This document shows positions 6,570 through 13,924 of a stretch of DNA of 14,682 nucleotides, one piece after another (position 1 is the first letter of the stretch; each line of letters starts with the position of its first letter). The stretch is taken from positions 4,427-19,108 of the forward strand of contig DDRA01000098.1 of assembly GCA_002343545.1 (NCBI GenBank), in the 5' to 3' direction. The DNA comes from Bacteriovoracaceae bacterium UBA2428 (lineage in GTDB: Bacteria > Bdellovibrionota > UBA2428). The translations under genes and the position numbers were made by a program. The notes beneath the pieces were generated by a model that was not told the origin of the DNA, did not search any database, and worked only from the letters and a program-made list of their open reading frames with translations.

Positions 6570-6935
6570 TCACTGCGATCGCTGGTGCACGACTTTCCCG
6601 GTGGCGTCGGTCAGGGTCACGGTCTCGCCGCTCGCGGCGAGCGCGAAGGGAAGATCTTTCACGATGAGCGTGGCACCGGCCGCGAGCGGGGCCATGGCGT
6701 CCAGGCTTTTCGCGTTCTGCAGCAGACGAAAGTTCTCGGCGTTCCAAAGGTCGTGGCCCTGGAGACTTCGCTCGGTCGAGTCGAAGTTGACGAGGGTGAT
6801 CGTCGCCGCCTCGGCGTCGAAGGCGCAGACCCGCAGGCCGACGCGTTCCGCTTCCGCGAAGCCGCAGTCGGGCGTTCCGCAGCCCGTCAACGCGAGGCCG
6901 AGCAGGAAAAGGACAAAACCACATCGAGTTTTCAT
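6570..6935 (-). CDS. Small lipoprotein, possibly with a lamin-tail-like beta domain
   Basis: A 121-residue putative lipoprotein. The signal is MKTRCGFVLFLLGLALTGC, with lipobox LTGC and lipid-bearing C19. Two further cysteines lie nearby in the mature part (PDCGF, RVCAF) and may pair. The remainder reads like a small immunoglobulin-type or lamin-tail-like fold: TITLVNFDST, a LLQNAKSLDAM middle, then APLAAGATLIVKDLPF, SGETVTLTDATGKVVHQ, similar to the surface-anchored LTD pattern of bacteria. That resemblance is by eye and weak. Its ATG overlaps the stop of the PilZ gene in ATGA (6932-6935), implying coupled translation. It belongs to the murJ-lysC-PilZ operon. Confidence 0.75.
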   Translation of the reverse strand: MKTRCGFVLFLLGLALTGCGTPDCGFAEAERVGLRVCAFDAEAATITLVNFDSTERSLQGHDLWNAENFRLLQNAKSLDAMAPLAAGATLIVKDLPFALAASGETVTLTDATGKVVHQRSQ

Positions 6936-7639
6936 AGGAGGAAGGTGTTCCAGGCGTCGCGCAGGTCGGGCGGCAACGCGGACTCGAAGTGGACGCCGAT
7001 TCCGGGAAGGTGGCGTTGGCTGACGTTCCACGCCAGGGCCCACACGACGCGGGCTTCCACCGTGGGACTCCGTTCGGGGGATTGCCCCGCGAGGGGAAAC
7101 GCGATCCGAAGGGGCCCCTTCGCAAGTTTCTCCACTTCGTTGAAAGTCAGGAAGGCGCCCGTCCAGCTGAGGTCCACGCTGCTCGCGAGCAGGGGGCGGG
7201 ACGCTTCGGGGAGCCACAACATGGCGGAGACGTGCCGAACGAGGCGTCGCGCGAGACGGATGCCGCGCGGTTCGAAGCGAAGCAGCTCGGCCCGGAAGCT
7301 TTCGATCTCGGTGGCGTGGCGTTCGCGGAGGTCCCGGGGGTCGATTTCGGTCCCCTCCGCGGGGACGCGAAGGCGCAGGGTCGGGAAGGCGGCCAGCGCC
7401 TCGTTCGCGAAGAGCCTTTCTTCGGGGCTCGCGCGAATGAGGTCGCGGAAGTCGTAGACGATGCCCGCGTAGCGCGCGTCGCTGCGGAGCGTGTCGCGGA
7501 ATCTCGCGAGGGCGGTGACGCGCACGAAACGGCGGCCGGGGAGCGTCTCGGCCAGCCAGGCCTCGAGCTTCGTGTACTCGGCGTGGGCGCGCGAGCTCAC
7601 GACGACGATGGGACATTCGGTGGAGAGAGAGGACGTCAT
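6932..7639 (-). CDS. PilZ-domain protein with a receiver-like N-terminal domain
   Basis: Residues ~130-220 form a PilZ domain, which in this family binds the second messenger cyclic di-GMP. RxxxR is present as R131-R135 (RRLVR), and DxSxxG as D156, S158, G161 (DLSWTG); later strands match too (VEARVVWALAWN, LPGIGVHF). The N-terminal ~95 residues look like an alpha/beta receiver-type fold (IVVVSSRAHAEYTKLEAWL, FVRVTALARFRDTL, YAGIVYDFRDLI) but do not show the usual acidic pocket with a phosphorylatable Asp, so this is perhaps a pseudo-receiver. No signal peptide or membrane segment: cytoplasmic. Its ATG overlaps the lysC stop in ATGA (7636-7639), and its stop overlaps the next gene the same way. 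Close coupling to lysC and murJ hints that it acts on an envelope process; its partner is unknown. Confidence 0.85.
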   Translation of the reverse strand: MTSSLSTECPIVVVSSRAHAEYTKLEAWLAETLPGRRFVRVTALARFRDTLRSDARYAGIVYDFRDLIRASPEERLFANEALAAFPTLRLRVPAEGTEIDPRDLRERHATEIESFRAELLRFEPRGIRLARRLVRHVSAMLWLPEASRPLLASSVDLSWTGAFLTFNEVEKLAKGPLRIAFPLAGQSPERSPTVEARVVWALAWNVSQRHLPGIGVHFESALPPDLRDAWNTFLL

Positions 7640-9027
7640 GGAAGGTCTCCTTCAAAAAAAGCCCGGTGCAGGCGCCGCAGGGCTTCGGGGCCGTCGGCGT
7701 CGGCCAGGACGAGCCCCAGGTTCAGCTCCGAGGCACCCTGCGAGATCATGCGCACGTTGACTTCGTCGAGGGCGCCGAAGATCCGCCCGGCGAGGCCGGG
7801 TGTGCGGCGAAGGCCTTCGCCCACGCAGGAGAGCACGGCGTTGTCGTCGCTCGCGGCGACCGTCGCGACGTGCGAGAGTTCCGCGCGGAGCCGGTGCAGC
7901 AATTCTTCCGAGGGCCGCCGCTCGAGAGTGAGCGAGACGCTGACCTCCGAAGTCGAGATAAGGTCCACCGAAACGTCGTGGGCGGCGAAGACGTCGAAGA
8001 CGGACTTCAGGAAGCCGGCCGCGCCGAGCATGCGCGTCGAGCCGAGATGCAGCGCCGTCACGCCCCGTTTCAGGGTGAGCGATTTGAGGCCGGCTTCTCC
8101 GTCGGGGCGGGCGACGATACGCGTGCCGCGGAGCGGGCCGTCGACGGAGGCCCCGCGTTCGAATCGCGAGTTGCGGATCTCGATGGGGATGCCGTTCTCG
8201 ACGGCCGGTCGCATCGTTTCGGGGTGCAGGATCTTGGCGCCAAAGTAACAGAGCTCGGCCGCCTCGCCGTAGCTCAGTTCGGGAACGAGGCGGGCCCGCG
8301 CGACGAGGCGCGGATCGGCGGTGAGCAGGCCGTCGACGTCCTTCCAGAACTCGAGCGCCTCGGCGCCCAGCGCGGCGGCGAGCACGGCGGCCGTGTAGTC
8401 CGACCCCCCGCGGCCCAACGTCGTCGTCGATCCGTCCGGGGCCGAGCCGACGAAGCCGCCGACGACGAGGCGGGCTTCGCGCTCGAAGCGGGGCTCGAGG
8501 CGCGCGCAAGCTTCGCGGGTCGCGCGCCAATCGATCGCGGCCGATCCGTAGCGAGCGTCCGTGCGAAGGAGCTCGGGCGCGTGAACGTAGGGGAGCGGCC
8601 CGGCCTGGGCGGCGCCGACGAGACGGGGGATGAGGCGCGAAGAGAGAAGCTCCCCCTGGGCCACCACGAGGTCGCGGGTTCGCGGCGAAGCTTCGCCGAG
8701 CGCCGTCACGCCGCCCAGCGCGCGTTCCAGGCGCGCGAAGATCTCGCGGAGCGCGACGAGCGTGGCGTCGTCGTCGATCGTGAGCTCGCGGGCGACGGCG
8801 CGGTGGCGTTCCTCGAGCGCGGCGAGGCGCGCCGTTACCTCGCGCGCCGCGAGCGCGGCTTCGACGAGCGAGAGCAGCTCGTCCGTGACGCCGGCCAAGG
8901 CCGATACGACGACGAGCGTGCGCGCGGAAGGCGCACCCGCCACGTGCGCGACGAGGCGCCGCAACGCGGGCGCGTCCTGCACCGAAGTGCCGCCGAACTT
9001 GAGCACGCGCAACGAGGGTTTCGTCAT
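7636..9027 (-). CDS. lysC: Aspartate kinase (monofunctional, LysC-type)
   Basis: Aspartate kinase phosphorylates L-aspartate, the first step toward lysine, diaminopimelate, threonine and methionine. The 463 residues are complete for a monofunctional enzyme. KFGGTS at 10-15 is the amino-acid-kinase nucleotide/substrate motif; GRGGSDYTA (205-213) and FWKDVDGLLTADPR (227-240) are family signatures. After the kinase domain (1 to ~300) come two ACT regulatory domains (~320-385 and ~395-460), the second with ISQGASELNLGLVL, so feedback control by end-product amino acids is expected. No homoserine dehydrogenase domain is attached. The start overlaps the murJ stop in ATGA (9024-9027), and the end overlaps the PilZ gene start. 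The pairing with murJ makes sense because diaminopimelate and lipid II both feed peptidoglycan. Which amino acid inhibits it cannot be read from the sequence. Confidence 0.95.
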   Translation of the reverse strand: MTKPSLRVLKFGGTSVQDAPALRRLVAHVAGAPSARTLVVVSALAGVTDELLSLVEAALAAREVTARLAALEERHRAVARELTIDDDATLVALREIFARLERALGGVTALGEASPRTRDLVVAQGELLSSRLIPRLVGAAQAGPLPYVHAPELLRTDARYGSAAIDWRATREACARLEPRFEREARLVVGGFVGSAPDGSTTTLGRGGSDYTAAVLAAALGAEALEFWKDVDGLLTADPRLVARARLVPELSYGEAAELCYFGAKILHPETMRPAVENGIPIEIRNSRFERGASVDGPLRGTRIVARPDGEAGLKSLTLKRGVTALHLGSTRMLGAAGFLKSVFDVFAAHDVSVDLISTSEVSVSLTLERRPSEELLHRLRAELSHVATVAASDDNAVLSCVGEGLRRTPGLAGRIFGALDEVNVRMISQGASELNLGLVLADADGPEALRRLHRAFFEGDLP

Positions 9028-10691
9028 GACGTCGCTCCCCGGCCTCGGCGTCCGAGTCGCGCGCGGAGGCGCTGCGCCTCGGGCACTTTCAAGGCTAGCG
9101 CGGCGATCGCGTAGAAGACCGCGAAGAGCGCGATCTCGAGGAGCGCGTGGGCGAGGGCGGAGGCCGTCGAGGTTGCGCCCGGCAATCGACCGGAGAGAAC
9201 GGACCTGGCGCCGAAGCCGCCGAGCCCCGCGACGAGCGCGGCCAGCCAGGCCTTCGTGACCGCGGGATCCCGGGGCAGCGCTCCGAAGAGGCGGATCACC
9301 CGACGTCGGAGCAAGCTCGCCTCGAGACCGCCGGCGACGGCGGCGGCCGCGACCACGGCCGTGACCGCTTCGAAGCCGCCGAAGTCGAAGCCCCAGCGGT
9401 ACACGAACACGGCGAGCCCGCTGAGCGCGAGCCCCAGCGCGACGCGGACGATCGCGACGATCGGCGGCGTGCGGGTGTCTTGCGCCGCGAAGAGCGCGGA
9501 AGAGTAGAGCCGGCCGACGGTCGAGGCGGGTAACCAGAACGCGTAGGCGGCGAGCACGGGCCAGGTGCGAGCGAGGGCCTCGGGCCCGAAGGCCCCGCCG
9601 CGGTAGAGCACGGAGAGCAGCGAGTCGCCGATCACGACGAAGGCGACGCTCGTGGGCGCGATGAAGAAGATCACCCGCCGTCGGGCCGCGGCCAGCCGCT
9701 CGCGCAGTCGCGTGGACTGCTCGCCGGCTTGCCCCGTCGCGAGCTCGCGCGAAAGTTGCGGGAGCTCAGCCGCCGAGACGGACATGCCGAAAAGGCTGAG
9801 CGGGAGCGTCGCGAGGGTCTGCGCGTAGACCAGGATCGAGAGCGAGCCGGGCGCGAAGAGGCTCGCCACGATCGTGTCGACGTAGGCCGAGATCTGCACG
9901 ACGCCGCGTCCGAGCAGGACGGGACCGAAGCCGCCCAAAACCCGGCGGAAAGCGTCGTTCTTCCAGCGGAAGGAGGGGAGCCAGAAGCGCGCGAGTCGCC
10001 AGACCGAGGGCAATTGGACGGCGAACTGCGCGAGCGAGCCCACGACGAAGGCCCACGCCAGGCGCCGCACGAGTTCGGGGGCGCCTTCGTGATCGCCGTA
10101 GAGGGCGAGCGCGCCGATGAGGGCCAAGTTCCAGACGACGGGAGCGGCGTAGGCGAGAAAGAAGCGGTGGTGCGAATTCAGCACGCCCAGGCACCAAGCC
10201 GAAAGGACGAGAAAGCCCGTGCCCGGGAAGACGATGCGAAGGAGCTCGACGGTGAGGGCGCGTTTTTCGGGCGCGAAGCCGGGCGCGAGCCAATCCGCGA
10301 GGTACTCCGAGGCACCGAGCCCGAGCGCCACGAGCAGGCTCACGAGCACGAGCAGGAAGGCAAAGACGGCGCGCGCGAGCGTTTCGGCCTCGCGCGCGCG
10401 CGCCTGCGCTTCGAGTCGCGCGTAGACCGGAATGAAGGAGGCCGAAAGCACCCCTTCGCCCAAAAGGTTCTGCAGAATGTTGGGGATGCGGAGGGCGGCC
10501 CGGAAGGCGTCGCCGGCGTCCGAGTTGCCGAGGTAGAAAGCGAAGAAGCGTTCGCGGACGAGCCCCAGGATACGGCTCAGCAGGATGCCGAGGGCCACCC
10601 AAAAGGAGGCCGAAGTTCCTGACTTTGAAGGGGTCGGGTCGTTCGCCACGGCTTCAGCATAACGCCAAGTCAACGGGGCGGGGATGGACAC
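9024..10691 (-). CDS. murJ: Lipid II flippase MurJ (MviN)
   Basis: MurJ moves lipid II, the peptidoglycan precursor, across the inner membrane. The conserved N-terminus is clear: GILLSRILGLVRERFFAFYLG, then DAFRAALRIPNILQNLLGEG and ASFIPVYARLEAQ. The ~540-residue chain holds many hydrophobic segments, in keeping with the 14 membrane helices of the family, and a short basic tail (RLRARLGRRGRGATS). The frame can start at GTG 10691 or at GTG 10649, where the residues read VANDPTPSKSG; I see no Shine-Dalgarno that decides, and the second gives a more typical N-terminus. It is the first gene of the minus-strand run and is translationally coupled to lysC by ATGA (9024-9027). It diverges from the HNH nuclease gene across a short intergenic region that should hold both promoters. 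Confidence 0.94.
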   Translation of the reverse strand: MSIPAPLTWRYAEAVANDPTPSKSGTSASFWVALGILLSRILGLVRERFFAFYLGNSDAGDAFRAALRIPNILQNLLGEGVLSASFIPVYARLEAQARAREAETLARAVFAFLLVLVSLLVALGLGASEYLADWLAPGFAPEKRALTVELLRIVFPGTGFLVLSAWCLGVLNSHHRFFLAYAAPVVWNLALIGALALYGDHEGAPELVRRLAWAFVVGSLAQFAVQLPSVWRLARFWLPSFRWKNDAFRRVLGGFGPVLLGRGVVQISAYVDTIVASLFAPGSLSILVYAQTLATLPLSLFGMSVSAAELPQLSRELATGQAGEQSTRLRERLAAARRRVIFFIAPTSVAFVVIGDSLLSVLYRGGAFGPEALARTWPVLAAYAFWLPASTVGRLYSSALFAAQDTRTPPIVAIVRVALGLALSGLAVFVYRWGFDFGGFEAVTAVVAAAAVAGGLEASLLRRRVIRLFGALPRDPAVTKAWLAALVAGLGGFGARSVLSGRLPGATSTASALAHALLEIALFAVFYAIAALALKVPEAQRLRARLGRRGRGATS

Positions 10692-10741
10692 CCGAAAAAG
10701 TTCGCGGGGCAGGGTGGACTAGAAAAATTCCAGAAATGCCC

Positions 10742-10770
10742 TGGTAAGGGTTTCTTAAGTCACGTATAAG
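10742..10770 (+). promoter_or_regulatory. Candidate promoter of the HNH nuclease gene
   Basis: TATAAG (10765-10770) matches five of six -10 positions. A poor -35 (TGGTAA, 10742-10747) lies 17 bases upstream. The ATG at 10779 is only 8 bases after the -10, so transcription would start within a base or two of the start codon, making a leaderless or nearly leaderless mRNA; no Shine-Dalgarno is present in CGCAGCTA. The same intergenic region should also carry the murJ promoter, which I could not place. Confidence 0.4.
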
Positions 10771-10778
10771 CGCAGCTA

Positions 10779-11300
10779 ATGCAAAAGGGTTTGAGGGTGG
10801 GAGTCCTTCTTTTCCGGTTGTTCTTGATGCCCCTCGCGGTGAGCGGCGGCATCGCTCGGGGGGCCGAGGGGAAGTATCCCCTGGGACCCGATCCGCGTCT
10901 CACTACGGGGACCCTTTGCCAGCGCGGCGGCACGCTTCGCTACCCCGAACGCATCCGTTACTGCGCCCGTGACGTCAGCTCTTCCGAGAAAGACGCCATC
11001 ATCGACGACTACGAGCGGCTCGGCTACTCGATCCGTTCCCACGGTCGCGGGGACTTCAAGATCGATCATTTGATTCCTCTCTGCGTCGGTGGGTCGAACG
11101 AGGCCTCCAATCTCTGGCCTCAACACCGCGACGTCTACGAACAGACCGACAAGATCGAGCAGTTCGCCTGCGAGCTTATGGCGCAAGGCAAGCTCAAGCA
11201 GCGCGAAGCGATCGACCTCATCCTGGGGGCCAAGAACAATCTCGGAACGGCCGCGGGCGTTGAAGCGCGCCTCGACCGCATGCGGAGCGGTCGGCGCTAA
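10779..11300 (+). CDS. Secreted HNH endonuclease-family protein
   Basis: A 173-residue protein with an N-terminal signal sequence (MQKGLRVGVLLFRLFLMPLA, probably cut near ARGAEG at ~30) and an HNH-nuclease core. FKIDHLIPLCVGGSN (93-107) gives the catalytic D96-H97 pair and NLWPQ (111-115) the following Asn; this DHLIPL..GGSN..NLWP pattern is a recognised family of exported HNH proteins. C47 (TLCQRG), C62, C101 and C131 could form disulfides outside the cytoplasm. The C-terminal helix region is charged (QGKLKQREAIDLILGAKNN). A role in degrading extracellular DNA is inferred from fold and export. It diverges from murJ. A second ATG (residue 17) would destroy the signal peptide, so the first is preferred. 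Confidence 0.85.
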   Translation: MQKGLRVGVLLFRLFLMPLAVSGGIARGAEGKYPLGPDPRLTTGTLCQRGGTLRYPERIRYCARDVSSSEKDAIIDDYERLGYSIRSHGRGDFKIDHLIPLCVGGSNEASNLWPQHRDVYEQTDKIEQFACELMAQGKLKQREAIDLILGAKNNLGTAAGVEARLDRMRSGRR

Positions 11301-11392
11301 ACGGCCTTCCCCCTTTATTTGTCCCCATCGGCCAAAGGCTTGGCGCTCATTCGAGAGTCGGCACCGGCCCCGGCCTGATATTCTGAAGGCGA

Positions 11393-12163
11393 ATGTGGCG
11401 TTTTCGATCGCTCTTCGCGGCCCTCAGCATCGGCATCACGCTGCCGTTCTGGGCCATCCTCATGTTGTTGACGGCGCGTTTCGGCGCTAGTCGGCAGATC
11501 CAAACTTCGCAGATCCAGGCTTGGATGCGCTTCGTCTCCGCGCTTTACGCCATCCGTTACCGGGTCCATTATCCGGCGGATTGGGGCGGGAGCGACCGGC
11601 CTTGCCTCGTCGTGTTTAATCACCAGAGCCTTTTCGACATGCCGGCGGTCTACGGCGCCTATCCCGGCGATCTCCGCATGCTCGCCAAGCAAGAGCTCTT
11701 CGATCTTCCGTTCTTCGGGGCCGTGCTCAAACGGACCGGGCATGTGCCGGTCAACCAGAAGAATCCCGAGTCGCGGCAACGCTCGATCGACAAGCTGCGC
11801 GAGATCGCGCGCGAGGGCTACCACGTTTGCGTGATGCCCGAAGGCGCGCGGTCCGACACGCGCTGGCCCGCGCTCTTCCGCCGTGGGAGTTTCCAGATGG
11901 CGATCGAGTTGGGCCTCGACGTGCGTATCATCTGCCTCATGAACACGATCGACGTCTGCCATCGGCGCACCCTCTGGGCGCGGCCCGGCGTTACGGTCGA
12001 GGTCAAGGTCCTCGAGAAGATCAGTACGCGCGGCTACACGGTCGAGCAGGCGGCGGAGCTCGCCGCGCACGTGCGCGGACGCATCGTCGAGGAGCTCGAG
12101 CTGCGTCCTGAAGAGCGGCTCGATGCCGAGCCGCCGCGCGATGCCTTGAAGAGCGCGATCTAA
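11393..12163 (+). CDS. plsC: 1-acyl-sn-glycerol-3-phosphate acyltransferase (PlsC family)
   Basis: PlsC transfers a fatty acyl chain to lysophosphatidic acid to form phosphatidic acid at the inner membrane. The catalytic NHxxxxD motif is N76-H77-Q-S-L-F-D82, motif II is FFGAVLKRTGHVPVN (~107-121), and motif III is PEGARSD (149-155), a variant of PEGTRS. One N-terminal membrane helix (LFAALSIGITLPFWAILMLL) anchors the enzyme. Its 256 residues are usual length. AAGG four bases before the ATG is a likely Shine-Dalgarno. It is followed 52 bases later by the UMF1 transporter on the same strand. Other lysophospholipid acyltransferases share these motifs, so the exact substrate is inferred. Confidence 0.9.
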   Translation: MWRFRSLFAALSIGITLPFWAILMLLTARFGASRQIQTSQIQAWMRFVSALYAIRYRVHYPADWGGSDRPCLVVFNHQSLFDMPAVYGAYPGDLRMLAKQELFDLPFFGAVLKRTGHVPVNQKNPESRQRSIDKLREIAREGYHVCVMPEGARSDTRWPALFRRGSFQMAIELGLDVRIICLMNTIDVCHRRTLWARPGVTVEVKVLEKISTRGYTVEQAAELAAHVRGRIVEELELRPEERLDAEPPRDALKSAI

Positions 12164-12215
12164 GCTCGCCTCGCGCCGTCTTTCGCTCTCCCAAATCCGT
12201 GTTAGCTTCTACGGC

Positions 12216-13484
12216 ATGACGAAGCACGACGCCCTCTCGTCCAAGAAATCCGTTTGGGCCTGGGCCCTCTACGACTGGGCGAATTCCTCTTTCTGGACGA
12301 CGGTGTCGGCCGGATTCTTTCCGATTTTCTTCAAGCAGTATTGGAGCGCGGGCGTCGATCCGACCGTGAGCACGGCCAAGCTTGGGCTCGCGAACGCGGC
12401 CGGGAGTTTCGTGCTCGGGATGCTGTCGCCGTGGCTCGGCGCCGCTTCCGACAAAGGCGGACTCAAGAAAAAACTTTGCTTCGCGTTCACGTTGCTAGGT
12501 GTGCTGGCCACGCTCGGGCTTTATTTCGTCGAGAAGGGCGCTTGGTTCTACGCGGCGCTTTTCTATACGCTCGGTATGATCGGCCTCGGGGGCGCGACCG
12601 TATTCTACGAGGCCCTCCTTCCGGCCGTGGCTTCGCCCCGCGACGTCGATCGGGTCTCGGCGCTTGGCTATTCGCTCGGCTACCTTGGCGGCGGACTGCT
12701 CTTCGCGGTGAACGTACTTATGTTCCAAAAACCTGAACTCTTCGGCATCGCGGACGGTGCGACGGCCGTGCGCATGTCCTTCCTGACGGTCGCCGTTTGG
12801 TGGGCGCTCTTTTCGATCCCGCTTTTTGTCGTCGTGCGCGAGCCCAAAGGCACGGGCGCCGCGGGCGCGAACCCTTGGCGAGAGGGGTTTTCGCAGCTCC
12901 TCTCGACGCTTCGGGAATTGCCGCGGCTTCGGAATATTTTCTATTTCTTGATCGCCTACTGGTTCTACCAGGACGGCGTCTCGACCGTGATCAAGATGGC
13001 GGTCGACTACGGGCTTTCGATCGGGCTGGAGTCCAAAGATCTCATCCAGGCTCTGCTCATCACGCAGTTCGTCGGCTTCCCGGCCGCGCTTCTTTTCGGT
13101 TGGCTGGGATCGCGCTGGTCGGCGCGGGGTGGGATCCTCGTCGCCATCGTCGTGTACATCGGCATCACCGTTATGGCATCGCAGCTCACGACGGGTCGGG
13201 GCTTTCTCGTCATGGCGATCATCGTCGGTCTCGTGCAGGGCGGGATCCAGGCGCTCAGTCGCTCGTTTTACGCGCGGCTCGTGCCCGAGGCGCGGAGCGG
13301 GGAGTTCTTCGCGCTCTTCAATCTTTTGGGCCGTTTTGCCGCCGTGTTGGGGCCTTTGCTCATCGGGGTCGTGGGGCTGCTTAGCTCGGATCCGCGTCTG
13401 GGCGTGCTTTCGCTCGTCGCGCTGTTCTTGGTGGGCTTGTTCTTCCTCTTGAAGGTGAAGTCGCCTCCACGCGCCGGCGCCTAG
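12216..13484 (+). CDS. MFS transporter of the UMF1 family
   Basis: A 422-residue membrane protein of the UMF1/Atg22-like branch of the major facilitator superfamily. The N-terminus WAWALYDWANSSFWTTVSAGFFPIFFKQYW is the hallmark of the branch. About twelve hydrophobic segments follow, with the cytoplasmic loop DKGGLKKKL after the second or third helix and QGGIQALSRSFYARLVPEARSGEFF in the C-terminal half, also typical. The substrate is not known for most members; the eukaryotic relatives export amino acids from vacuoles. It follows plsC by 52 bases, possibly co-transcribed, and no Shine-Dalgarno is obvious. It converges on the small metal-motif gene, leaving only 27 bases between the two stops. 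Confidence 0.9.
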   Translation: MTKHDALSSKKSVWAWALYDWANSSFWTTVSAGFFPIFFKQYWSAGVDPTVSTAKLGLANAAGSFVLGMLSPWLGAASDKGGLKKKLCFAFTLLGVLATLGLYFVEKGAWFYAALFYTLGMIGLGGATVFYEALLPAVASPRDVDRVSALGYSLGYLGGGLLFAVNVLMFQKPELFGIADGATAVRMSFLTVAVWWALFSIPLFVVVREPKGTGAAGANPWREGFSQLLSTLRELPRLRNIFYFLIAYWFYQDGVSTVIKMAVDYGLSIGLESKDLIQALLITQFVGFPAALLFGWLGSRWSARGGILVAIVVYIGITVMASQLTTGRGFLVMAIIVGLVQGGIQALSRSFYARLVPEARSGEFFALFNLLGRFAAVLGPLLIGVVGLLSSDPRLGVLSLVALFLVGLFFLLKVKSPPRAGA

Positions 13485-13511
13485 GGGTTCCGCGGTCGTC
13501 CTCGCTAAGGT

Positions 13512-13748
13512 CTAAGCTTTCGCGAGCGGCACGGCGGCACTAGGTGCGGTTGCTTCGCTCGTCGCGATGGATTCGCGGGAGCGAAGACGTGCTTCGACGT
13601 CGCGCAGAAAGCCGAGCACCCGGCCAAATCCCTCGCGCGAGAACTTCAGGTGCAAGAACCCGAAGTGCAGGTGGACGGTGCCGCAAGCGCAGATTTCCGC
13701 GCGAAGGCCGATCTCAGAACCGAAGACTTCCGAATTCTTTTGCGACAT
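13512..13748 (-). CDS. Small protein with CxC and HxH motifs, under a Fur/Zur-like box
   Basis: A 78-residue protein of unknown function. Its centre, EICACGTVHLHFGFLHLKF (residues 18-36), carries C20, C22, H26, H28 and H33, a plausible soft-metal binding cluster. This is followed by SREGFGRVLGFLRDVEARL, probably a helix, and a low-complexity Ala/Ser/Glu tail. It has no signal peptide or membrane segment. The ATG at 13748 lacks a Shine-Dalgarno, but a good promoter ends six bases upstream, so the mRNA may be leaderless. A Fur-family-like palindrome covers this promoter, and a ZnuB-like permease gene lies just upstream on the same strand. Together this suggests metal-responsive expression and perhaps metal binding or delivery; the function is inference. 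Moderate certainty that it is a real gene. Confidence 0.6.
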   Translation of the reverse strand: MSQKNSEVFGSEIGLRAEICACGTVHLHFGFLHLKFSREGFGRVLGFLRDVEARLRSRESIATSEATAPSAAVPLAKA

Positions 13749-13924
13749 TGGTTTATGATAACGATTCTCAAAATCCTATCAAGCCCCCGCTCCAAAAACT
13801 GTGCGCCTTTAAGAGGGGACGCCAAGGCGAGATTGTCGGGCCGGTGGCGCTTGGACGGAGGCGGGGGGCACTGGGGTGCGACTAAGGTTTTGAAAAGTCA
13901 GCGAAAATAACGCCAAAAGTCCAC
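13749..13924. other. Intergenic region between the small metal-motif gene and the permease gene
   Basis: A 176-base gap on the minus-strand side, holding the promoter and palindrome described for the small gene at its left end. Beyond that I see a G-rich run (near 13856-13866) and AT-rich stretches (near 13889-13920), but no further gene, hairpin terminator or repeat that I can support. Confidence 0.4.
13755..13782 (-). promoter_or_regulatory. Promoter overlapped by a Fur/Zur-like operator
   Basis: Read on the minus strand, TTGATA (13777-13782) and TATCAT (13755-13760) are -35 and -10 elements 16 bases apart (five and four of six matches). The 15-mer TGATAACGATTCTCA (13756-13770) covers the -10 and part of the spacer. 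It fits the 7-1-7 Fur-family consensus TGATAATnATTATCA at all but two positions, and five of its seven pairs are symmetric. A bound Fur or Zur protein would block this promoter, the classical mode of repression. Which metal is sensed cannot be told from the site alone. Confidence 0.55.

Noticed and set aside
6989..9114. Long + strand open frames opposite the PilZ and lysC genes
   Set aside because: The minus strand encodes complete, motif-bearing proteins in the same interval; the + strand translations are low-complexity shadows.
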